Assembly (NCBI GenBank): GCA_021201825.1
Contig: JAJQED010000028.1
Span: forward strand, 84,250 to 148,249
Direction of reading: 5' to 3'
DNA: 64,000 bases
Source: Alistipes sp.
Lineage (GTDB): Bacteria; Bacteroidota; Bacteroidia; Bacteroidales; Rikenellaceae
Shown here one piece after another: positions 42,975 to 52,515 of this stretch. Below the pieces are notes generated by a model. It ran no database searches. It saw nothing but the letters and a program-made list of their open reading frames with translations, and was not told the DNA's origin. The stretch's first letter is position 1, and the number at the start of each line of letters is the position of its first letter. A program made the translations under genes and the position numbers.

Positions 42975-44300
42975 ATGACAATGAATTGCAATATGAAGTT
43001 CGTTTCCGCCGACCAGGCGGTCAAAGCCATTAAGAGCGGCGACCATGTTCACCTGAGCAGTGTGGCCAGTGCGCCCCAGTGCCTTATCGATGCTATGTGC
43101 CGCCGGGGCGACAACGGGGAGTTGAGGGATGTTCATATCCATCACCTGCATACCGAAGGCCCGGCCCCGTATGCCAACGCAAAATACGAGGGTATTTTCC
43201 AGTTGGACTCTTTCTTCGTGGGCGGCAACGTCCGCAAGGACACCCAGGCCGGTTCGGCGGATTACATCCCGGTCTTTTTGAGCGAGACGCAGAAACTGTA
43301 CCGCATGGGCGTACTGCCGTGTGACGTGGCGATGATACAGGTTTGCCCGCCGGACAAACACGGCTACGTATCCCTGGGCACCTCGGTGGACGCGACGCTC
43401 GCCGCCGTGGAATGCGCCAAAACCGTTATTGCGGTGGTGAACAAATACGTTCCCCGTTCTTTCGGCGATGCTTTTATCCACTGTTCGCAGATCGACGTGT
43501 TCGTGGAGGACGACAAGCCGCTGATGGAGGGTCACTTTTCCACCCCGAGCGATATTGAGGCCGCCATAGGCCGCAACTGCGCCGGCCTTATCGACGACGG
43601 GGCCTGCCTGCAAATGGGTATCGGGGCCATCCCGAACGCCGTGCTTTCGCAGCTGGGCAACCACAAGAACCTGGGGATACATACCGAGATGTTCGCCGAC
43701 GGGGTGCTGCCGCTGGTCGAGAAAGGGGTTATCAACGGGATGAACAAGGCTATCGACAAAGGCAAGATGGTCTCCACTTTCCTGATGGGTTCGCAGGCCG
43801 TCTACGACTTTATCGACAACAACCCGGGCGTGGCCATGATGGACGTGGCTTACACCAACGACCCGTTCATTATTGCCAAGAATCCGAAAGTCACCGCTAT
43901 CAATTCCGCCCTGCAGGTCGATATCACGGGGCAGGTTTGCGCGGACTCGATCGGTACGATCTTCTATTCCGGCGTCGGGGGCCAGGTGGATTTCATGTAC
44001 GGGGCTTCCCGGTCCGAGGGGGGGAAGGCGATCCTTGCCATGCCTTCGGCGACCAACAAGGGCGTCAGCAAGATAGCACCGGTGCTTACTCCGGGGGCCG
44101 GCGTAGTGACCACACGCGCCCACCTTCACTGGATCGTGACCGAGTACGGAGCCGTGAACGTTTACGGAAAGACCCTGCAGGAACGGGCCCGCCTGATCAT
44201 CAGCATCGCCCATCCCGACCACCGGGAGGAACTGGAAAAGGCGGCGTTCGAACGGTTTGGGTCCCACTATGCATATATCAAAAAGACCGTAGAAGTCTGA
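42975..44300 (+). CDS. Acetyl-CoA hydrolase/transferase family protein (CoA-transferase)
   Basis: A 441-residue class I CoA-transferase-fold enzyme of the group that includes acetyl-CoA hydrolase, 4-hydroxybutyrate CoA-transferase and propionate/butyrate:acetate CoA-transferases. GACLQMGIGAIPNAVL, the GIHTEMFADG loop that may hold the catalytic Glu, and GGQVDFMYGASRSEGGKAI are family motifs. In fermentative Bacteroidales it may exchange CoA between acetate and another acid such as succinate or propionate. Monocistronic, divergent from the symporter. Confidence 0.88.
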   Translation: MTMNCNMKFVSADQAVKAIKSGDHVHLSSVASAPQCLIDAMCRRGDNGELRDVHIHHLHTEGPAPYANAKYEGIFQLDSFFVGGNVRKDTQAGSADYIPVFLSETQKLYRMGVLPCDVAMIQVCPPDKHGYVSLGTSVDATLAAVECAKTVIAVVNKYVPRSFGDAFIHCSQIDVFVEDDKPLMEGHFSTPSDIEAAIGRNCAGLIDDGACLQMGIGAIPNAVLSQLGNHKNLGIHTEMFADGVLPLVEKGVINGMNKAIDKGKMVSTFLMGSQAVYDFIDNNPGVAMMDVAYTNDPFIIAKNPKVTAINSALQVDITGQVCADSIGTIFYSGVGGQVDFMYGASRSEGGKAILAMPSATNKGVSKIAPVLTPGAGVVTTRAHLHWIVTEYGAVNVYGKTLQERARLIISIAHPDHREELEKAAFERFGSHYAYIKKTVEV

Positions 44301-44327
44301 CGGGCGCTTTTTAGATCACATCTTAAG

Positions 44328-44367
44328 ACCGGGGGAGTTGCGATAAGCGCGATTTCCCCGGTTTTTT
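44328..44367 (+). terminator. Terminator of the CoA-transferase gene
   Basis: ACCGGGGGAGTTGCG faces CGCGATTTCCCCGGT with small mismatches, then TTTTTTATA. Confidence 0.75.
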
Positions 44368-44517
44368 ATATCCGTAAACCGGGAAATTATTACCTTTATG
44401 GTGTTTTTATGTAATGTCCGGTTGCCGGTTCGGTAATTTCGGACAATTATTCCGACTGAACGGTTATACCAAAACCGCCCCCACGCCGTATTACCGTAAA
44501 GCGGAAGACGCCAGATT

Positions 44518-45276
44518 ATGAAAAAAATCCTCAACAGGCAATATCCCGAACTGGACGGTTTTACCGACGAGCTTACCCGGGGCGGTTTCGACAGGGGGGG
44601 TGAGTATCTCCACGACGGCCGCAATAAGGTCAAGGTCTTCGAGGTGGACGGGCGCAGGGTCGTGGTCAAAAGGTTCAAACAGCCCCACCTGTTCAACCGG
44701 CTGGTCTATACGTTCGTAAGGGGGTCCAAAGCCGGCCGGGCCTACCGCAATGCCAACCTATTGCTGGAAAAGGGGATCGCAACGCCTACCGTGATCGCAT
44801 GCGTGGACAAGAAGCGCCGAGGGCTTATCGCCGAGAGTTACCTGGTTACCGAATATACGGACTTTAAGGCCGTGAGGGACCTGCGAACTGAGGAGAAATA
44901 TATCCGGGCGATGGGTGAGAACAAATATATCGAGTACGCCGTACTGCTCCACACCAAAGGTATCAACCATAAGGATTTCACCAATACCAACGTACTGTAC
45001 CGCCTCAACGACGACCTGAGTTTCGATTTCATGCTGATCGACGTCAACCGGATGTCTTTCGGGAGAATGACCAGGTATACGTGCATCGCCTCGCTGAAAA
45101 AGATCGCGGAGGATTCCGACAGCATTTTCGTCTTAACGGAGAAATACGCCCGGCAGAGGGGGTGGAACCTATATTTTTGCCATTCGGTCATCGCCGCGCA
45201 CAGGGGAATGTGGGAGAACAGGAAAAAGGCCAAAGCTTCGTTGAGGCGTATTCTCGGGCGTAAAAGGGAACAGTGA
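44518..45276 (+). CDS. InaA/Kdo-kinase-like lipopolysaccharide kinase
   Basis: A 252-residue protein kinase-like phosphotransferase. VVVKRFKQP in the N-lobe gives the ATP-anchoring Lys, and INHKDFTNTNVLY is the catalytic loop, with its Asp, of LPS kinases such as InaA, KdkA and WaaP; FMLIDVNRM supplies the metal-binding Asp. It probably phosphorylates the LPS inner core on the cytoplasmic face. It is a single gene with a basic C-terminus (RRILGRKRE) that may bind the membrane. Confidence 0.87.
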   Translation: MKKILNRQYPELDGFTDELTRGGFDRGGEYLHDGRNKVKVFEVDGRRVVVKRFKQPHLFNRLVYTFVRGSKAGRAYRNANLLLEKGIATPTVIACVDKKRRGLIAESYLVTEYTDFKAVRDLRTEEKYIRAMGENKYIEYAVLLHTKGINHKDFTNTNVLYRLNDDLSFDFMLIDVNRMSFGRMTRYTCIASLKKIAEDSDSIFVLTEKYARQRGWNLYFCHSVIAAHRGMWENRKKAKASLRRILGRKREQ

Positions 45277-45321
45277 CCCATTTTTACTGGCCGTAACCGG
45301 CCGGGGTAAACAATAAAAAGT

Positions 45322-45329
45322 TATATTTG
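45322..45329 (+). promoter_or_regulatory. -7 promoter element for the metal-efflux operon
   Basis: TATATTTG, exact consensus. It ends only 5 bp before the ATG at 45335, so transcription would begin at or next to the start codon and the first mRNA may be nearly leaderless. Confidence 0.55.
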
Positions 45330-45334
45330 TGGTG

Positions 45335-45898
45335 ATGAGGCATATCCGGCGAAATATAGTCCTGCGGGTTTTCATGGTGCTTTGCGCCGTGGCCCAGGTC
45401 GTTGCCGTGATGCCCCACCATCACCATGAATCCAGTGGGACGGCCTGCATCAATCCCCTGCATTGCCTGGCCGACAGCCATACACACGAACATAACGCAT
45501 CCGAAACGGGCGGTGATAACTGTCCCGAACCCGGGTGCGCCGATTGCCCGGGACACACGGGCGGTTCGGTCTGCCATGACGGGTGTTCAAAAGCATGCAC
45601 CAGCCATAAATGCCTGCATAACACCTCGGGCCACAGGCATTCCGGGAACGGGTCGGACTGCGATGCTACCCACCTGGACCTTAACCCTCCCGCACGGGAC
45701 GAGATCACGCTGACGGCTCCCGTGTTGTGGCTTGCCGGGTCGGATTATGACCTGGTGACGGCAGAGCCGGTTGCGGAGCCTACCACGCGCGGCATCGGAG
45801 AAATTACGACCGGTTCCGTCTACTATGGGACCCTTGCGCTGTTCCCCTCGTTCATAGCCTCGGCTATCCCGCCGAGGGCTCCTTCCGTTTTAGCCTGA
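45335..45898 (+). CDS. Cys/His-rich exported protein (DUF6769-like), first gene of metal-efflux operon
   Basis: A 187-residue protein with a signal/anchor helix (about 6-25, NIVLRVFMVLCAVAQVVAV) immediately followed by MPHHHHES. The next 90 residues contain about eleven Cys and many His (CPEPGCADCPGH, CHDGCSKAC), a probable metal-binding region. It resembles small Bacteroidetes proteins encoded ahead of CzcABC/CusABC efflux genes, which I know as DUF6769; that label is from memory. It may sense or sequester the exported metal. ATG 45335 is preferred over two GTG codons just upstream that lie in the promoter box. Confidence 0.7.
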   Translation: MRHIRRNIVLRVFMVLCAVAQVVAVMPHHHHESSGTACINPLHCLADSHTHEHNASETGGDNCPEPGCADCPGHTGGSVCHDGCSKACTSHKCLHNTSGHRHSGNGSDCDATHLDLNPPARDEITLTAPVLWLAGSDYDLVTAEPVAEPTTRGIGEITTGSVYYGTLALFPSFIASAIPPRAPSVLA

Positions 45899-45968
45899 TA
45901 TTCCGGGCCCACGGGCTCTTTTGCCGTCCTATGCGGCGACCATTTATCAACAGGCTAAAACTATCATT

Positions 45969-47210
45969 ATGAAATATTTTTTGCTTATAGGGACACTTGC
46001 CCTGCTGTTTTCCTGCGGCAGGCATAGCCACGGGGCACACGGGGACCATTCCCATGATGCCCATGAAAACTGCACCCACGACCATGACCATTCGACCGCC
46101 CATATTCACGGCGACGACTGCGGCCATGACCACGGCAATTCGGATATCCACACAGACGACTGCGGCCATGACCATTCTCATGGCCATTCCGACGACCCGG
46201 AAGATATAATCTTCACGACGGCCCAGGCGGCCATGACCGGGTTCGAAGTGGCCACCGTAAGCCGGGGCAAATTCCGGGAGGTGATCAAAGCGACCGGGGT
46301 AGTTAACGCCGCGCAGGGCGAGCAGGTTAGCATCGTATCCCCCACCGAGGGGATAGTATCTTTCTCCGGCCGTACCATGGCCGCGGGGTCTGCCGTCGAG
46401 GCGGGCGCCGTGCTGTTTTCCGTCTCCTCCTCCCGGATGGAGGGCGGCGACCGTATCGCGGCCGACCGGGCCGCGTTCGCCAAAGCCAAGGCGGATTATG
46501 ACCGCGCGCAGCTTTTGTACTGGGAAGGCATCGTCTCCCAGGCCGAACTGGATGGACTCTTCGCCGAATACGAGAACGCCCGCCTGAGGGTGGAATCCAT
46601 CGACGGCAATGCGGCCGGGGGAGCTTCGGTCGCCTCCCCGGCTTCGGGATTTATATACTCTGTCGAAGTTACCGAGGGCCGGTTCGTGGAGAAAGGGAAA
46701 GTTCTGGCCACGGTGATCCGCAACCGCAATATGGAACTTGTCGTCGACGTGCCGCAACGGTATGCCGGAAAACTTCGGGATGTTACGGACGCCAATTTCC
46801 GGGTGGCCGGTTCCGGGACGGTATTCAACGTTACGGATATGGGGGGCAGGTTGGTTGCCGTGGGTAAGGGCCTGCGGGCGGGCATGGTGCCTGTTGTGTT
46901 CCGGTTTGCCGGGCGCGAGGGTATATTTGCCGGCTCGATCGCCGAAGTAAACCTGCTGGGAAGCGGGAAAGAGGGAGTCATAACGCTTCCCCTTTCGGCC
47001 CTAACCGAACAGCAGGGCCTCTATTACGTCTATGTGCGTACCGGGGCGGATATTTACCGCCGCCGGGAAGTAATAACGGGCGGTAACGACGGCCTGACGG
47101 TGGAGATACTCTCGGGTCTCGAGGAGGGCGAGCAGGTAGTTGTCAAGGGGGCGGTGAACGTAAGGATGGCCTCGGCGTCGGGCGCGATTCCCCACAGCCA
47201 TGAACACTAA
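45969..47210 (+). CDS. Heavy-metal efflux RND periplasmic adaptor lipoprotein, His-rich
   Basis: A 413-residue membrane-fusion protein of the CusB/CzcB type. The lipoprotein signal ends in LLFSC (Cys near 16). It is followed by about 60 residues dominated by His, Asp and Cys, including two near-identical DDCGHDH units. The rest has the adaptor layout: barrel-sandwich hybrid halves (VSIVSPTEGIVSF and GASVASPASGFIYSVEV) around an alpha-hairpin, then a beta-barrel. The His-rich leader probably binds the exported metal (Cu, Ag, Zn, Co or Ni). It lies 14 bp before the pump gene. The start was set at the lipoprotein signal. Confidence 0.9.
   Translation: MKYFLLIGTLALLFSCGRHSHGAHGDHSHDAHENCTHDHDHSTAHIHGDDCGHDHGNSDIHTDDCGHDHSHGHSDDPEDIIFTTAQAAMTGFEVATVSRGKFREVIKATGVVNAAQGEQVSIVSPTEGIVSFSGRTMAAGSAVEAGAVLFSVSSSRMEGGDRIAADRAAFAKAKADYDRAQLLYWEGIVSQAELDGLFAEYENARLRVESIDGNAAGGASVASPASGFIYSVEVTEGRFVEKGKVLATVIRNRNMELVVDVPQRYAGKLRDVTDANFRVAGSGTVFNVTDMGGRLVAVGKGLRAGMVPVVFRFAGREGIFAGSIAEVNLLGSGKEGVITLPLSALTEQQGLYYVYVRTGADIYRRREVITGGNDGLTVEILSGLEEGEQVVVKGAVNVRMASASGAIPHSHEH
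46113..46174 (+). repeat. Internal 20-bp direct repeat in the adaptor gene
   Basis: GACGACTGCGGCCATGACCA occurs at 46113-46132 and again at 46155-46174, 42 bp (14 codons) apart and in frame, so the protein gains or loses a DDCGHDH metal-binding unit without frameshift if the repeat recombines. Confidence 0.85.
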
Positions 47211-47224
47211 AAGGGAGGTAAGCC

Positions 47225-50200
47225 ATGCTTAACAGGATAATAGCATATTCCCTGCGTAACCGCCTTGTGGTGGTGCTTACGGCAGGTTTGCTTACGGCCG
47301 CCGGCATTTATGTCGCGGGCCACATGGAAGTGGACGTATTTCCCGACCTGAACGCCCCCACGGTGGTGGTTATGACCGAGGCGCCGGGGATGGCTCCCGA
47401 GGAGGTAGAAAAACTGGTGACTTTCCAGGTCGAGACGGCCCTAAACGGGGCGGAGAACGTGCGGCGGGTAAGGTCTTCGTCCACCACCGGGTTTTCGGTC
47501 GTATGGGTCGAGTTCGACTGGAGTACGGAGATCTACCGGGCGCGGCAGATCGTTGCCGAGAAGCTTTCGGCCCTTGCGGAATCCCTCCCTCCGGGGATAG
47601 GCCAGCCGGTCATGGGGCCGCAATCGTCGATACTCGGTGAAGTGCTGATCGTGGGCCTTAAGTCGGAGAGCGTCGGGATGCAGGAGCTTCGGACCATCGC
47701 CGACTGGACGGTCCGCCCGCGCCTGCTGGCTACCGGCGGGGTGGCCCAGGTATCGGTTATCGGCGGGGAGGTCCGGGAGTTCCAGATACTCCTCTCGCCC
47801 GGTTCGATGAAATACTACGGGGTGAGCCTCGACCAGGTCCTCGAGGCTACCCGGGATATGGCCCGCAACTCCTCGGGAGGGATCATTTACGAATGGGGTA
47901 ACGAATATATAATCCGCGGCGTGCTGGCCACCACGGATACGGAGACCATCTCCGCCGGGCTGGTCAAAACCACCGGCGACGGCTATCCCGTCACCATCGG
48001 CGATATCGCCACGGTGGCCGTCGGGGACAAATCCCCGAAACTCGGAACCGCATCCGTGGACACTGAGCAGGCGGTACTGCTCACCGTAACCAAACAACCC
48101 GCCGCAAGTACCCTCGACCTTACCGCCAAACTGGACGACACAATAGCCGAACTGGCCGCCTCCCTACCCGACGGGGTCACGGTGACCACCGATGTTTTCC
48201 GCCAGGCCCGGTTTATCGAGGCCTCGGTGGGTAATATCCGCAGGGCGATCCTCGAGGGGTCGTTGTTCGTGGTTTTGGTGTTGTTCCTGTTCCTTATGAA
48301 CGGACGGGTAACGGTAATATCGCTGGTGGCCCTGCCCCTGTCCCTGCTGGTGTCGGTGCTGGTGCTACGCCTGCTCGGGATAACGATCAATACCATGAGC
48401 CTCGGAGGTATGGCCATCGCCATCGGGTCGCTGGTGGACGATGCGGTGATCGACGTGGAGAACGTTTTCAAGCGCTTGCGGGGCAATTTCGCTCTCCCGC
48501 CCGGGGAGCGACAATCCGCTCTGGAAGTGGTCTACGAAGCCTCCGCCGAGATACGGACCTCGATAGTGAACGCCACCGTTATAACTATCGTGGCTTTCAC
48601 CCCGCTGTTTTTCCTCGGGGACATGGAGGGGCGGATGCTCCGGCCGCTGGGAATAGCGTTCATCGTCTCGCTGTTCGCTTCGCTCGTGGTAGCCATGACG
48701 GTTACCCCTGTCATGTGCAGTTATATGCTGACGGGGGACCGGGTGCTTCGGCGCAATTCACGGGAGCCGGTGGTATCGGCGTTCCTCAAAAGAATATACG
48801 GTCGGGCGCTCGGGGCTGTGGTGAGGTTCCGGGGATGGGTCATCGCCGCGATGGCGATTTTGCTCGCCGGGGCGGCCCTGGTCTTTAGCGGGCTGGGAAG
48901 CAGTTTCCTGCCGCCGTTCAACGAGGGTTCGCTTACGATCAACGTATCGACCCTCCCCGGCATTTCGCTCGATGAGTCGGACCGTATGGGACGCATGGTC
49001 GAGGAGATACTGCTCGGCATTCCGGAAATAACCACCGTCGCGCGCAAGACCGGCCGCGCCGAACTGGACGAACATGCCCTCGGGGTGAACGCCTCGGAAC
49101 TCGAGGCTCCGTTCGAACTGGCGGGGCGCTCCCGTGCGGAGTTCCTCGCTGACGTGCGAGACCGGCTGGTACACCTTGCGGGGCTGAGCATCGAGATCGG
49201 CCAACCCATTTCCCACCGCATCGACGCGATGCTGTCGGGAACCAAAGCCAACATAGCCATTAAACTGTTCGGCGACGATCTCAATACTTTGTACTCCACG
49301 GCAAATGCCATCCGTGCCGCCATCGAAAGTGTGGACGGTATCGCCGACCTGAACGTGGAGCAACAGATCGAACGCCCTCAACTGCAGATTATCCCCCGGC
49401 GGACGATGCTGGCGGCACACGGCATTACGCTTCCCGAATTTTCGGAATTTATCGGCACGGCCCTTGCCTGGACGGTCGTCTCGCAAGTTTACGACGGGGT
49501 CGGGTATTACGACCTGACGGTCAAGGCCGACGGCCGTAACCGTAGTACCATAGCGGATATCGGCGACCTGCTCATAGACGGGGCGGACGGCATCAAGGTG
49601 CCGCTGGCCGAGGTGGCCGAAATAGTCTCCACGGCCGGGCCGAACACCGTCAACCGCGAGAACGTACGGCGCAAAGTGGTCGTTTCGGCCAATGTGACCG
49701 GAGGCGACCTGGGCGGGGCCGTGGATCAGATAAAGCAGCGGATCACACGGCAGGTGGACCTCCCCGAGGGGTATTACATCGAGTACGGCGGGCAGTTCGA
49801 GAGCCGCCAGGCGGCTTCCCGGACCCTTACGTGGGCGTCGCTCGGGGCGCTGGCCCTGGTATTCCTGCTCCTTTTCCGGGAGTTCCGGAACGGGTCTGTG
49901 TCGGCCATGGTCATGGCCGGCCTGCCGTTCGCACTTGTGGGCGGGGTGGCCGCCGTGTGGATGACCTCGGGAGTGGTGAGCATACCGGCCATAATCGGGT
50001 TTATTTCCCTGTTAGGTATCGCGGTGCGTAACGGCATACTGCTGGTTTCGCGGTACGGGCAGCTGCGCGGCCGGGGACTGGGGGTATACCAGGCCGTGAT
50101 GGAGGGTTCCCTGGACAGGCTGAACCCTATACTGATGACCTCCCTAACCTCGGCGCTCGCCCTGATCCCGCTTGCCATGGGCAGCGAGGTCCCCGGCAAC

Positions 50201-50329
50201 GAGATCCAGAGCCCGATGGCACAGGTTATCCTCGGAGGGCTGGTCAGCTCGACGATCCTGAATATTTTCGTGGTACCGTGTGTGTACCTGTCGGTTTACC
50301 TTAAAAAAGAAGATCATGCAAGCCTTTAA
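47225..50329 (+). CDS. Heavy-metal efflux RND pump, CzcA/CusA family
   Basis: A 1034-residue inner-membrane RND transporter with twelve expected helices and two large periplasmic loops. The N-terminus NRIIAYSLRNRLVVVL is typical. The proton-relay helix reads IGSLVDDAVIDVENVFKRL with Asp405 and Asp406. FPDLNAPTVVVMTEAPGMAPEEVE is the heavy-metal-efflux porter motif. The substrate class (Cu/Ag versus Zn/Co/Cd) is not decided by eye. It forms the pump of the operon 45335-51521 and overlaps the outer-membrane channel gene by 14 bp. Confidence 0.94.
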   Translation: MLNRIIAYSLRNRLVVVLTAGLLTAAGIYVAGHMEVDVFPDLNAPTVVVMTEAPGMAPEEVEKLVTFQVETALNGAENVRRVRSSSTTGFSVVWVEFDWSTEIYRARQIVAEKLSALAESLPPGIGQPVMGPQSSILGEVLIVGLKSESVGMQELRTIADWTVRPRLLATGGVAQVSVIGGEVREFQILLSPGSMKYYGVSLDQVLEATRDMARNSSGGIIYEWGNEYIIRGVLATTDTETISAGLVKTTGDGYPVTIGDIATVAVGDKSPKLGTASVDTEQAVLLTVTKQPAASTLDLTAKLDDTIAELAASLPDGVTVTTDVFRQARFIEASVGNIRRAILEGSLFVVLVLFLFLMNGRVTVISLVALPLSLLVSVLVLRLLGITINTMSLGGMAIAIGSLVDDAVIDVENVFKRLRGNFALPPGERQSALEVVYEASAEIRTSIVNATVITIVAFTPLFFLGDMEGRMLRPLGIAFIVSLFASLVVAMTVTPVMCSYMLTGDRVLRRNSREPVVSAFLKRIYGRALGAVVRFRGWVIAAMAILLAGAALVFSGLGSSFLPPFNEGSLTINVSTLPGISLDESDRMGRMVEEILLGIPEITTVARKTGRAELDEHALGVNASELEAPFELAGRSRAEFLADVRDRLVHLAGLSIEIGQPISHRIDAMLSGTKANIAIKLFGDDLNTLYSTANAIRAAIESVDGIADLNVEQQIERPQLQIIPRRTMLAAHGITLPEFSEFIGTALAWTVVSQVYDGVGYYDLTVKADGRNRSTIADIGDLLIDGADGIKVPLAEVAEIVSTAGPNTVNRENVRRKVVVSANVTGGDLGGAVDQIKQRITRQVDLPEGYYIEYGGQFESRQAASRTLTWASLGALALVFLLLFREFRNGSVSAMVMAGLPFALVGGVAAVWMTSGVVSIPAIIGFISLLGIAVRNGILLVSRYGQLRGRGLGVYQAVMEGSLDRLNPILMTSLTSALALIPLAMGSEVPGNEIQSPMAQVILGGLVSSTILNIFVVPCVYLSVYLKKEDHASL

Positions 50330-51521
50330 GAAACTATTTTCGGCCGCAGTCGGACTGGCTGCGTTTTCGTATATCGCTTCGGCACAGCCCGGATGGCAGG
50401 AGCAGGCCTACGGGATTGTCCGTCAGGTGGAGGTGAACAATCCCGAACTGGAGGCCCGCCGCAAACTTCGGGACGCCCTGGGAGTGGACGCCCGGCTGGA
50501 TAACAACCTCTACGACCCGCAGGTCGAATATGTCCACCTTTGGGGGCGTCCCTCTGCGGCCGGCCCGACCAGCGAACTGACCGTCTCGCAGGCGTTCGAC
50601 TTCCCGACCGTTTACGCCCGGCGGGCCAAACTGGCCGAACTGCGTGCGGCTACCTACGGCTATGAATATGAGACCTACCGCCAGCAACTGCTTTTCGAGG
50701 CCCACAGCCTTTGCATCAATATTGTGGCACTGCAGGCCCGTGCAGAGGTACTGGCGCAGGCGATGGAAGACGCCGGGGCGCTGGCGGATGCCATACGGGT
50801 CAAATTCGAGCAGGGAGGAGCCAATTCCCTCGAGGTAGAAAAGACCCGGTTCGAATATATATCGGCGGCGAACGCCTGCAAACTAAATGAGATAGAGCTG
50901 TCGGAAGCTCGAACCCGGCTGTCTGCCCTCAACGGGGACCAGCCGGTGGAACCCGTGGAGGGCGGCGGGCTTGACACTCCGCCGTTATTGCGGCCCTACG
51001 AGGAGCTTGCCGCCATTTACGAGGAAATGGCCCCGGAACTGCTGACCGCCCTGTCGGAACTGGAGGCGGCCCGGCAGGATATCCGGGTGAGCCGCAGTAA
51101 ATCCCTGCCCGGGTTTGCCGTGGGCTACCGCAGGGACACGGGGCCGGGCGAGAAGTTCAACGGGGTTGTGGCCGGGGTGAGCATACCGATCTTCTCCAAC
51201 CGACACAACGTGAGGCGGGCGCAGGCCGAAGCCGCCTGGGCCGAAGCGGAGGTCCGCCGCGTTCGGAGCGACATGCGGGTATGGCTCTCGGGCCTGTATG
51301 CCCGGGCCGACCTGCTGGGTGACTATACGGCCAGCCTTAGCGAACTGCAGGACCACGGACATACCCTCGCGATGCTCCGCCGGGCCATCGAGACGGGCCA
51401 TATATCGGTCACCGATTATTACTCGCAGCTGCAGCCCGTCTACGACAGCCGCCTGTCCATCATAGACGTTTGGGAAGAGTACCACCTGGTCTGTGCCCGG
51501 ATAAACGCGGCATTCCTCTAA
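50316..51521 (+). CDS. TolC-family outer membrane efflux protein
   Basis: A 401-residue outer-membrane factor. A signal peptide (about 1-23, ending near IASAQ) precedes long alpha-helical heptad stretches rich in Ala, Glu and Arg (LEARRKLRDALGV, LEVEKTRFEYISAANA, VRRAQAEAAWAEAEVRR), as in the CzcC/TolC barrel. The start at 50316 lies inside the pump gene, so translation is coupled. It completes a tripartite export path from cytoplasmic membrane to outside. A terminator follows 24 bp after the stop. Confidence 0.9.
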   Translation: MQAFKKLFSAAVGLAAFSYIASAQPGWQEQAYGIVRQVEVNNPELEARRKLRDALGVDARLDNNLYDPQVEYVHLWGRPSAAGPTSELTVSQAFDFPTVYARRAKLAELRAATYGYEYETYRQQLLFEAHSLCINIVALQARAEVLAQAMEDAGALADAIRVKFEQGGANSLEVEKTRFEYISAANACKLNEIELSEARTRLSALNGDQPVEPVEGGGLDTPPLLRPYEELAAIYEEMAPELLTALSELEAARQDIRVSRSKSLPGFAVGYRRDTGPGEKFNGVVAGVSIPIFSNRHNVRRAQAEAAWAEAEVRRVRSDMRVWLSGLYARADLLGDYTASLSELQDHGHTLAMLRRAIETGHISVTDYYSQLQPVYDSRLSIIDVWEEYHLVCARINAAFL

Positions 51522-51544
51522 ATTGTAACCGTTATTACAAAATT

Positions 51545-51580
51545 ACGGCCGTCGCGGGATATCGACGGCCGTTTAATTTT
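51545..51580 (+). terminator. Terminator of the metal-efflux operon
   Basis: Perfect arms ACGGCCGTCG (51545-51554) and CGACGGCCGT (51563-51572), then TTAATTTTA. Confidence 0.85.
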
Positions 51581-51587
51581 AAAACCA

Positions 51588-51595
51588 TAACTTTG
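51588..51595 (+). promoter_or_regulatory. -7 promoter element for fabI
   Basis: TAACTTTG, consensus match, 24 bp before the fabI ATG. Confidence 0.55.
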
Positions 51596-51619
51596 CGCCT
51601 CGAAACAAAACGATAAGTT

Positions 51620-52495
51620 ATGTCTTACAATTTACTTAAAGGAAAAAAAGGATTGGTATTCGGGGCGCTCAACGAGCAGTCCATCGCATGGAAAGTTGCG
51701 GAAAGGGCCGTCGAGGAGGGCGCCGAGATAGTCCTTACAAATACCCCGGTGTCCATCCGGATGGGGACCATCGACCGGCTGGCCGAAAAATGCGGGGCCA
51801 TCGTGGTGCCTGCCGACGCTACGAGCGTTACGGACCTGGAAAACCTGATCGACCGGGCGATGGAACAGTTCGGGGGCAAATTCGATTTTATCCTCCACTC
51901 CATCGGCATGTCGCCCAACGTCCGCAAGGGCCGCACCTACGACGACCTGGACTACGACTACCTCTCAAAGACCCTCGATATATCGGCCATTTCGTTCCAC
52001 AAGGTGATCCAGGTGGCCCGCAAAAAGGACGCCATCAACGACTGGGGATCTATCGTAGCCCTCTCCTATATCGCCGCCCAGCGAACCCTGTACGGGTACA
52101 ACGATATGGCGGATGCCAAGGCGTTGCTGGAATCCATCGCCCGCAGTTTCGGTTATATCTACGGCCGGGAGAAGAAGATACGTATCAACACCGTGTCGCA
52201 GTCGCCGACGCCGACCACGGCAGGGAACGGCGTTCTGGGGATGGGAGACCTGCTGGACTTCGCCGAACGGATGTCCCCGCTGGGCAACGCAACGGCGGCC
52301 GACTGCGCGGATTATGTAATTACGCTCTTTTCTGACCTCACCCGCAAGGTGACCATGCAGAACCTGTTCCATGACGGCGGGTTCTCGAGCATGGGTATGA
52401 GCCGGAGGGCCATGCGCACCTACGGTAAGGGGTTGAACGCCAAGTTCGACGACGTGAAAAGCAACCAGTTCCCGTTCGGTACGGGAGAGGAATAA
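51620..52495 (+). CDS. fabI: Enoyl-[acyl-carrier-protein] reductase (NADH), FabI type
   Basis: A 291-residue short-chain dehydrogenase-fold enzyme for the last step of each fatty-acid elongation round. LVFGALNEQSIAW near the N-terminus is the FabI cofactor loop; the catalytic pair is Tyr160 and Lys167 in GYNDMADAK, with Tyr150 in SYIAAQ. This is the divergent FabI spacing (Tyr-x6-Lys), not that of ordinary SDRs. Slightly longer than E. coli FabI owing to a C-terminal extension. Monocistronic. Confidence 0.95.
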   Translation: MSYNLLKGKKGLVFGALNEQSIAWKVAERAVEEGAEIVLTNTPVSIRMGTIDRLAEKCGAIVVPADATSVTDLENLIDRAMEQFGGKFDFILHSIGMSPNVRKGRTYDDLDYDYLSKTLDISAISFHKVIQVARKKDAINDWGSIVALSYIAAQRTLYGYNDMADAKALLESIARSFGYIYGREKKIRINTVSQSPTPTTAGNGVLGMGDLLDFAERMSPLGNATAADCADYVITLFSDLTRKVTMQNLFHDGGFSSMGMSRRAMRTYGKGLNAKFDDVKSNQFPFGTGEE

Positions 52496-52515
52496 AACCA
52501 CGAATAAGACCTCAA

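Noticed and set aside
42930..44267. 445-residue minus-strand frame
   Set aside because: Antisense shadow of the acetyl-CoA hydrolase/transferase gene, whose motifs are intact on the plus strand.
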